A stretch of 64,000 nt of DNA, from the NCBI GenBank assembly GCA_947495685.1, contig CANLZY010000025.1, positions 25,706 through 89,705 on the forward strand, read 5' to 3'. Position 1 is the first letter of the stretch; each line of letters begins with the position of its first letter. The translations under genes and the position numbers were made by a program. Shown piece after piece: positions 57,794 through 64,000 of the stretch. Under the pieces are notes generated by a model. That model was given only the letters and a program-made list of their open reading frames with translations, did no database searches and was not told the origin of the DNA. Origin of the DNA: an uncultured Tropicimonas sp. Its GTDB lineage: Bacteria > Pseudomonadota > Alphaproteobacteria > Rhodobacterales > Rhodobacteraceae.

Positions 57794-58882
57794 ATGGCAC
57801 GCAAACCCGATGGCCCTCTGCGAACCGGATTCACGACTGGCGCCTGCGCAACAGCCGCGGCGGCGGCTGCCTGTGGCGCCTTGGTCACCGGGGAATGGGT
57901 GAACCCGATCGAGATCACCTTGCCGCGTGGCCAGGTGGTGCGCTTTGTGTTGTCCGAACGGCACCTGGGCGACGGCTGGGCGCGGGCGGCCGTGGTCAAG
58001 GACGCCGGGGACGATCCGGACGTGACCCACGGCGCAAGCATTGTCGCCACAGTGCGCCACGGGCCCGCGGGTCAGGGCATTCGGCTGATGGCGGGCGAGG
58101 GCGTGGGGACCGTGACGCGCCCCGGTCTGCCTGTTGCGGTGGGGGAGCCTGCGATCAACCCTGTGCCCCGTTCCATGATCACCGATGCGTTGCGCCTGGT
58201 GGCGGACGCACGCGGGGTCGCCGCCGATTTCGAGGTCGAGATCTCGGTGCCCGGCGGCGCGGCCTTGGCAGAACAGACCTGGAACCCGCGTTTGGGGATC
58301 GTCGGCGGATTGTCGATCCTGGGGACAACAGGCATCGTGCGCCCGTTTTCCTGCGCGGCCTGGATCGCGTCGATACACCGGGGAATCGACGTCGCCCGTG
58401 CCGCAGGGTTGACCCATGTTGCGGGTGCCACCGGCGCGACGTCGGAGAGGGTGGCGCAGGCACGGTTCGGCCTGCCAGATCATGCAATGCTGGACATGGG
58501 CGATTTCGCCGGGGGCATGCTGAAATACCTCGCCCGGCACCCGGTGCCGCGTGTGACCATCGCGGGCGGGTTCGGCAAGCTGACCAAGATGGCGCAAGGG
58601 GCCGTCGATCTGCATTCGGCCCGCAGCCAGGTGGATTTTGACGCCTTGGCCGAAACTGCCGCCGCCTTGGGGGCCGACCGGGCCGAGATCGCCACCTGCA
58701 ACACCGCCAACCAGGCGCTGGGCCTTGTGGGGGCGCCGCTGGCCTGTGCAATCGCCGAGGCGGCGCGCGGCGCTGCCCTGCGGCTGGTCGGCGGGGCCGA
58801 AATCGACTTTGATATCCTGATGATAGACCGATCAGGCAATATCGTGGCGCTGGCCGACGGCTCCGGCGCCCGCGCCCCGTGA
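57794..58882 (+). CDS. cbiD: Cobalt-precorrin-5B C1-methyltransferase CbiD
   Basis: 362 residues from ATG 57794. CbiD hallmarks: LRTGFTTGACATAAAAAA near the N-terminus, KDAGDDPDVTHGA, GIVGGLSILGTTGIVRPFS and MGDFAGGMLKYL, and IATCNTANQAL. CbiD is the early-cobalt pathway C1 methylase, unrelated to CobF of the oxygen-dependent pathway. A + strand start 85 bases from cobA suggests a shared divergent promoter. It ends with a GTGA overlap onto cobK. Confidence 0.97.
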   Translation: MARKPDGPLRTGFTTGACATAAAAAACGALVTGEWVNPIEITLPRGQVVRFVLSERHLGDGWARAAVVKDAGDDPDVTHGASIVATVRHGPAGQGIRLMAGEGVGTVTRPGLPVAVGEPAINPVPRSMITDALRLVADARGVAADFEVEISVPGGAALAEQTWNPRLGIVGGLSILGTTGIVRPFSCAAWIASIHRGIDVARAAGLTHVAGATGATSERVAQARFGLPDHAMLDMGDFAGGMLKYLARHPVPRVTIAGGFGKLTKMAQGAVDLHSARSQVDFDALAETAAALGADRAEIATCNTANQALGLVGAPLACAIAEAARGAALRLVGGAEIDFDILMIDRSGNIVALADGSGARAP

Positions 58883-59643
58883 GCCGCCCGGGCATCCTGC
58901 TGCTGGGCGGTACCGCCGACGCTCGGCAACTGGCAGATCGTCTTGCGGGTCTGCCGGTGGACCTGATCGTGTCGTTGGCCGGGGCGACCCGTCGTCCGGC
59001 CCGGATGCCCGGAGTGCTGCGGACAGGGGGATTCGGCGGTGCCGACGGACTGGTCCGGCTTTTGCGCGAGTCCGACATCGCGCTTCTGATCGATGCGACC
59101 CATCCGTTTGCCGCTGGCATTTCGGCGAATGCTGCAGTGGCCTCGGCGCGAACCGGTTGCCCTGTGCTGACCCTGCGGCGACCGCCGTGGAAAGAGACAT
59201 GTGGCGACAGCTGGACCCATGTGCCGGACCTGCCCGCTGCCATCGCGGCGCTGCCGGATGGGGCCTGCGCGCTGATGGCAACCGGCACGGGGTCCGCCCT
59301 GGATCTGGGAGCGCGGACAGATGTCAGGATGCTTCTTCGCAGCATCGAACCGGTGGCCGCCTTGCCACCGCATGTTGAACCGCTTCTGGCGCGGCCACCG
59401 TTTTCGATCGACGCCGAAACGCGGTTGATGCGTGATCGGGGAACCACCCATCTGGTCACCCGCAATGCCGGTGGGGACGGCACGGCCAAGCTGCGCGCGG
59501 CTGCGGATCTGGGGGTGCAGGTGCTGATGATTGACCGGCCCGATGTGTTGGAAACAGGCATTGTCGTATCCGACGTTCCGCAGGCGCTGGAGCGGGTCCG
59601 CCGCATGCTGCGGCTTGACACCCCTTCCGGGGACGCCCCATAA
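58879..59643 (+). CDS. cobK: Precorrin-6A / cobalt-precorrin-6A reductase CobK (CbiJ)
   Basis: 254 residues from GTG 58879, coupled to cbiD. Rossmann-like reductase: ILLLGGTADARQLADRLA, then FGGADGLVRLLRESDIALLIDATHPFA and ETRLMRDRGTTHLVTRNAGGDGTAKLRAA, with a final VLMIDRP. It reduces the macrocycle with NADPH. It is immediately followed by the second cobalamin riboswitch. Confidence 0.95.
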   Translation: MSRPGILLLGGTADARQLADRLAGLPVDLIVSLAGATRRPARMPGVLRTGGFGGADGLVRLLRESDIALLIDATHPFAAGISANAAVASARTGCPVLTLRRPPWKETCGDSWTHVPDLPAAIAALPDGACALMATGTGSALDLGARTDVRMLLRSIEPVAALPPHVEPLLARPPFSIDAETRLMRDRGTTHLVTRNAGGDGTAKLRAAADLGVQVLMIDRPDVLETGIVVSDVPQALERVRRMLRLDTPSGDAP

Positions 59644-59649
59644 CCCCGC

Positions 59650-59836
59650 AACGAGGTTCCCGGGCGTTGCCGTCCGGGCCAAGAGGGAATGTGACGGAAC
59701 GCACCATACGGGGTGCGCGCCGAATCGCAGCCGCCCCCGCGACTGTATGCGGCGAGCCGGCACCTGTAGCCACTGACGCGCCGCGCGTCGGGAAGGCGGG
59801 TGCCAGCCTTGACCCGCGAGCCAGGAGACCTGCCTC
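59650..59836 (+). promoter_or_regulatory. Cobalamin riboswitch controlling cobW-acetyltransferase-cobN
   Basis: AACGAGGTTCCC at the 5' edge, AAGAGGGAATGTGACGG (59681-59697), GCCGCCCCCGCGACTGTATGCGGCGAGC (59730-59757, described as the B12-box junction), CCACTG...CGTCGGGAAGGC (59770-59797), and the 3' landmark GCGAGCCAGGAGACCTGCC (59816-59834) appear in the correct order and spacing. The aptamer is 126 bases upstream of the cobW ATG. Compared with the first riboswitch it has CGCGACTGTATGCGG in place of CGCAACTGTAAGCGG, both accepted variants. Confidence 0.93.
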
Positions 59837-59962
59837 GTGTTGCCGGCACTGCCGGTGCGGGGTGTGGTGCGGGCGGGGTGCCTCGGACCACGAGGCCGAA
59901 CTGGTCCTCCCCGTGCGACGACCGCACCCGGAAACTTGCGCCCGAACAGGAGCCCACGCACC

Positions 59963-61048
59963 ATGGCACAGAAGATCCCCGCAACGGTCGTTACCGGTTT
60001 CCTCGGAGCCGGCAAGACAACGTTGATCCGCCATCTGATCGAAAACGCCGGTGGCCGTCGCATCGCCCTGATCATCAACGAATTTGGCGACCTGGGTGTT
60101 GACGGTGAAATCCTCAAGGGTTGCGGTATCGAAGGCTGCGCCGATGACGACGTGGTTGAACTGTCCAACGGCTGCATCTGCTGCACGGTGGCGGAGGATT
60201 TCCTGCCCGCGATCCAGAAGCTGATCGACCGGGATCAGGCCCCCGACCATATCGTGATCGAGACCTCCGGCCTCGCGCTGCCGCAGCCGTTGGTGCGCGC
60301 CTTCAACTGGCCGGATATTCGCACCCGGGTGACCGTGGACGGCGTGGTGGCCGTGGTTGATGGGCCGGCGCTGTCCGAAGGTCGGTTTGCCGCCAACGAA
60401 GCCGCCGTGGATGCACAGCGCGAAGCCGATGACACGATCGACCACGAAACCCCGCTGTCCGAATTGTTCGAGGATCAGCTTGCCTGCGCCGACATGGTCG
60501 TCGTCAACAAGGCCGATCTTCTGGGTACAGCCGCCGCCGAAGCGCTGACCGGCAAGCTGCGGGCCGAGGTGCGCAGTGGTGTGTCGGTACTTCACTCCGA
60601 GATGGGCGCGGTGGATGTCGCGGTTCTGTTGGGTCTGGGGATCGGCGCCGAGGCGGACATGGACGCGCGCCACGAAGTGCACCATCACCATCATCACGAC
60701 GATGACGATGACGATCATGAGGATCACGACGACGACCATGGCCACGAGCACGCGCATGGCCACGACGAGTTCGAAAGCTTTGTTGTGACCCGTGCCGAAA
60801 TCTCCGATCCCGCGGCCTTTTCCGAGCAGATGGCCGAGGTGATCCGCACCCACGACATCCTGCGGCTCAAGGGGTTTGCCGCCGTTACCGACAAGCCGAT
60901 GCGGCTGACGGTTCAGGCCGTTGGCCCGCGCATCGACAGCTATTTCGACCGCCCCTTTGCCGCGGGCGAGCCGCGCGAAACCCGGCTGGTGGTGATCGGG
61001 CAGGCCGGACTGGACAGGTTGGCGATCGAACGAGCGTTGGCCGCATGA
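59963..61048 (+). CDS. cobW: CobW, COG0523 metal-chaperone GTPase
   Basis: 361 residues from ATG 59963. G3E GTPase: P-loop GFLGAGKTTL, the metal-binding CxCC motif in NGCICCTV, Walker B-like ETSGLALPQP, and NKAD. A linker of roughly 35 residues is rich in His and Asp (about residues 238-272: HHHHHH followed by six Asp, then HGHEHAHGH), followed by the CobW C-terminal domain (VVTRAEISDPAAFSEQMAEV). CobW is thought to deliver cobalt for the corrin chelatase. It starts the operon behind the second riboswitch and overlaps the acetyltransferase gene by 4 bases. Confidence 0.96.
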   Translation: MAQKIPATVVTGFLGAGKTTLIRHLIENAGGRRIALIINEFGDLGVDGEILKGCGIEGCADDDVVELSNGCICCTVAEDFLPAIQKLIDRDQAPDHIVIETSGLALPQPLVRAFNWPDIRTRVTVDGVVAVVDGPALSEGRFAANEAAVDAQREADDTIDHETPLSELFEDQLACADMVVVNKADLLGTAAAEALTGKLRAEVRSGVSVLHSEMGAVDVAVLLGLGIGAEADMDARHEVHHHHHHDDDDDDHEDHDDDHGHEHAHGHDEFESFVVTRAEISDPAAFSEQMAEVIRTHDILRLKGFAAVTDKPMRLTVQAVGPRIDSYFDRPFAAGEPRETRLVVIGQAGLDRLAIERALAA

Positions 61049-61500
61049 CCGGTTGTGTCATCCGGCGTGGAAACCCGCGCGACCCCGGCTCCATGGCGCT
61101 GCTCCGGGCAAGTCATGGGCTGATGGAGTCGTTGTTTCCGTCGGACGCGAACCACTACCTCTCGGTGGACGGGTTGTGTCAGCCGGGAGTGCACTTTTTT
61201 GTCGCCGAGCGCGGCGGGCGCAGCCTTGGCTGCGTGGCGTTGAGCGAACATCAGGGTTATGGTGAGATCAAGTCGATGTTCGTCAGCCCGGATGCCCGGG
61301 GGATGGGCATCGCAGATCAGCTGCTGGAGCATCTGACATTGGAGGCCCGGGCCCGCGACATACCGTTGTTGCGGCTGGAAAGCGGCAGCACGCTGGAGGC
61401 CGCGCATCGGCTCTATGCGCGCCATGGCTTCACAGCATGCGACCGGTTTGGCGACTACCCGGACAGCGAACATTCGATCTTCATGGAAAAGGCGCTCTGA
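61045..61500 (+). CDS. GNAT-family N-acetyltransferase between cobW and cobN
   Basis: 151 residues, coupled to cobW (ATGA overlap) and to cobN (1-base overlap). GNAT signature IKSMFVSPDARGMGIADQLLEHL (acetyl-CoA loop R-G-M-G-I-A) and LESGSTLEAAHRLYARHGF. It resembles the GNAT acetyltransferases YncA/PhnO in size. Its role in cobalamin synthesis, if any, is unknown; it may simply share the operon. Confidence 0.88.
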   Translation: MTGCVIRRGNPRDPGSMALLRASHGLMESLFPSDANHYLSVDGLCQPGVHFFVAERGGRSLGCVALSEHQGYGEIKSMFVSPDARGMGIADQLLEHLTLEARARDIPLLRLESGSTLEAAHRLYARHGFTACDRFGDYPDSEHSIFMEKAL

Positions 61501-63860
61501 TGCACCTTCTTGCCGCGACGCCGGGACAGGTTTCCGATGGCAGCGAACCGGTTGATCCCGGCCAGAGCCCGGCCGATGTGATCTTTCTGTCTGCGGCCGA
61601 TACCGAATTGGCGGCCTTGTCCGAGGCGCGGCAAACCATGGGAGCGGCTGCGCCCTCGTTGCGGTTGGCCAACCTCGGCTGGCTGTCGCACCCGTTCTCG
61701 GTCGACAAGTACATTGGCGACACGGCCGAGAAATCCAAGCTGGTCGTGGCACGGGTGTTGGGCGGGGCGGCCTACTGGACCTATGCGGTGGAACAGCTCG
61801 CGGCGCGTTTGCACGCTGCGGAGGTTCAACTGGCGCTGTTGCCAGGTGACGACAAACCCGATGAAGAGCTGTTTCGCCTGTCGACCGTTTCGCGCCAGGA
61901 CTGGCAGGCTCTCTGGGCCTGTTGTGTCGAGGGTGGGCCGCAGAACGCGGCGAACTTCCTGGCGCTGGCATCGCATATGCTGGGGCAGGGTGCGCGCCCG
62001 CCCGACGCCGAACCGCTTTTGCGGGCAGGGATCTACTGGCCAGGCGGCACGCGGTCGGATCTGGCCGCGGTACAGGCGCATTGGACCGAGGGCGCACCGG
62101 TTGCAGCCATCGTCTTTTATCGCGCGCTGTTGCAGGGGGCCGGGCTGCACCCGATCAATCACCTGGTGAAGGCACTGTTGCGCCGCGGGTTGAACCCCTT
62201 GCCGGTGTTCGTGGCCTCGTTGAAGGATCCGGTATCGATTGCGACGCTAGAACAGATTTTCGGTCAGGCCGCCCCGGCGGTAGTGCTGAATGCGACCAGC
62301 TTTGCCGTATCGTCGCCCGACCCCGGCAACTGGACCGAAGCCCGCCAGCCAACGGTTCTGGACGCCCCCGGCGCGCCCGTGTTGCAGGTCGTGCTGTCAG
62401 GCGGCTCCGAAGAGGCCTGGGAGACGGCAGAGCGCGGTCTTCCGACCCGCGACATCGCCATGAACGTGGCCCTGCCGGAGGTCGACGGGCGCATCCTGAG
62501 CCGCGCGATCAGCTTCAAGGCGCAGGCCTATTTCGACGAGGCGACCCAGTGCGCCATCGCCGCCTACCGGGCGCGCGGCGACCGGGTTCAGTTCGTCGCG
62601 GATCTTGCGGCCAACTGGGCGCGTCTTGCCCGAACGCCGGCAGCGGACAGGCGGGTGGCGCTGATCCTTGCGAACTATCCCAACAAGGATGGCCGCTTGG
62701 CCAATGGCGTCGGGTTGGATACGCCGGCGGCCACGGTGCACGTTATGTCCGCGTTGAAGGGTGCCGGTTACGGTGTCGAAAATGCACCGAAAAAATCTTC
62801 GGCGCTGATGGAGCAGGTGCTCGCGGGGCCGACCAACTGGCTCACCGACCGGGCGGATCGAACCGGGGGCGAACGCCTGTCGCTTGCACAATACCGATCT
62901 TTCTACGATGCGTTGACTTTGGACGTGCGTCAGAAGATCGAAGAACGTTGGGGCGTTCCGGAGGCTGATCCGTTCTGCGATGACACAGGGTTTGCCCTGT
63001 CCATTCTACGCTACGGAAATGTCGTGGTGGGTGTGCAACCGGCGCGCGGCTACAATATCGATCCCGAACAAACCTATCATGCGCCCGACCTGGTTCCGCC
63101 GCACAATTATCTGGCGTTCTATGCCTGGTGTAGGAGCGTATTTGGCGTGCACGCGATCGTGCACATGGGCAAGCACGGAAACCTGGAATGGCTCCCGGGC
63201 AAGGCCGTCGGGCTGTCGGAGAACTGTTTTCCAGAGGTGGCGCTTGGGCCGCTGCCGCATGTCTACCCGTTCATCGTCAACGATCCGGGCGAGGGGACGC
63301 AGGCGAAACGCCGGGCGCAGGCGGTGATCGTGGATCACCTGACGCCGCCGCTGACCCGGGCCGAAAGCTATGGCCCGCTGCGGGATCTGGAGACGCTGGT
63401 CGACGAGTATTATCAGGCAGCGGGTGTGGATCCGCGCCGTATCGACTATCTGCGCAAGGAAATCCTGTCGCTGATGGAGGCGACGGGTTTGTCCGACGAT
63501 GCCGGGGTCGCGGTCGGAGACGATGCCGACAGCCGGCTGCAGAAACTGGATGCCTATCTGTGCGACCTCAAGGAAAGCCAGATCCGCGACGGGTTGCATG
63601 TGTTCGGGCAAGCGCCAGAAGGGCGCCTTGCCCGGGATCTGATCGTGGCTTTGACCCGCGTTCCCCGTGGAAAGGGCGAAGGCGGCGACGCATCGCTGAT
63701 CCGGGCTCTGGCCAAGGATCTGCACCTCGATTTCGATCCCCTCGATTGCGAGATGACGCAGGACTGGAACGGACCATGGCCCAAGGTGTTGGTCGAGGCG
63801 GAAGCTCTGTCTTTAGCTGATAGCAACGGCGATCTGGCGGTTTCGCCTGCTGAGGCAGTC
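61500..63860 (+). CDS. cobN: Cobaltochelatase large subunit CobN, 3'-truncated
   Basis: 787 codons are readable before the sequence becomes unreliable. Full CobN is about 1,100-1,250 residues, so roughly a third is missing. Diagnostic parts: VALILANYPNKDGRLANGVGLDTPA, VFGVHAIVHMGKHGNLEWLPGKAVGLS and FIVNDPGEGTQAKRRAQAVIVDHL, as in CobN/BchH-type chelatases. CobN with CobS and CobT inserts Co2+ into hydrogenobyrinic acid a,c-diamide, the late-cobalt step. cobS/cobT are not in the window. ATG 61500 overlaps the acetyltransferase stop. The sequence around 63,790-63,860 may already contain errors. Confidence 0.95.
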
Positions 63861-63862
63861 GA

Positions 63863-64000
<138 letters not shown>

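Overview
The window is high-GC DNA from an alphaproteobacterium, most likely a marine Rhodobacterales (Roseobacter-group) species. The evidence is gene content and order: a tad/cpa pilus cluster, a ctaC-ctaB-orf-ctaG-ctaE/surf1 oxidase operon followed by thrC and an M16 peptidase, a cobalamin locus with a CobH fusion, and short intergenic palindromic elements. Genes are densely packed, often with 4-base start/stop overlaps. No rRNA, tRNA, CRISPR array, transposase or phage gene was recognised.

Layout. 1-4.4 kb: 3' part of ftsH, a trans-aconitate-methyltransferase-like gene, a MOSC protein and folD (+ strand). 4.5-10.4 kb: a thioesterase, the PdeM nuclease and its partner DEXH helicase, a beta-hydroxyacid-dehydrogenase-like gene and an AAA ATPase (- strand). 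10.5-12.1 kb: an unrecognised polytopic membrane protein. 12.1-24.0 kb: a tad/cpa pilus cluster on the - strand. Read in the direction of transcription it is three identical flp genes in a 468-bp tandem repeat, a fourth divergent pilin, cpaB, cpaC, a small lipoprotein, cpaE/tadZ, tadA, tadB, tadC, two TPR lipoproteins and a prepilin peptidase. 24.4-29.9 kb: a lytic transglycosylase, a DprE2/DprE1-like epimerase pair with a flippase-like membrane protein, and a 3-oxoacid CoA-transferase pair. 30-36 kb: topA, dprA, an acetyltransferase and tldD. 36.3-43.9 kb: the cytochrome c oxidase subunit and assembly operon, surf1, thrC, an M16 peptidase and a RimJ-like acetyltransferase.

44.0-63.9 kb is a cobalt and cobalamin region. 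A five-gene cobalt importer (NikK/CbiK-like, CbiM, NikL/CbiL-like, CbiQ, CbiO) lies behind a - strand cobalamin riboswitch. Divergent from it run cbiX, cobH (with an extra N-terminal domain), cobL, cobI, cbiG-cobJ and cobM. Then come cobB and cobA (- strand), cbiD and cobK (+), and a second riboswitch (+) ahead of cobW, an acetyltransferase and cobN, which is cut by the end of usable sequence. Together the ring genes make an apparently complete early-cobalt ('anaerobic-type') set from sirohydrochlorin to cobyrinic acid a,c-diamide, next to a CobN that belongs to the late-cobalt pathway.

The last 138 bases (63863-64000) contain only G and C in long homopolymer runs and look like a sequence artefact.
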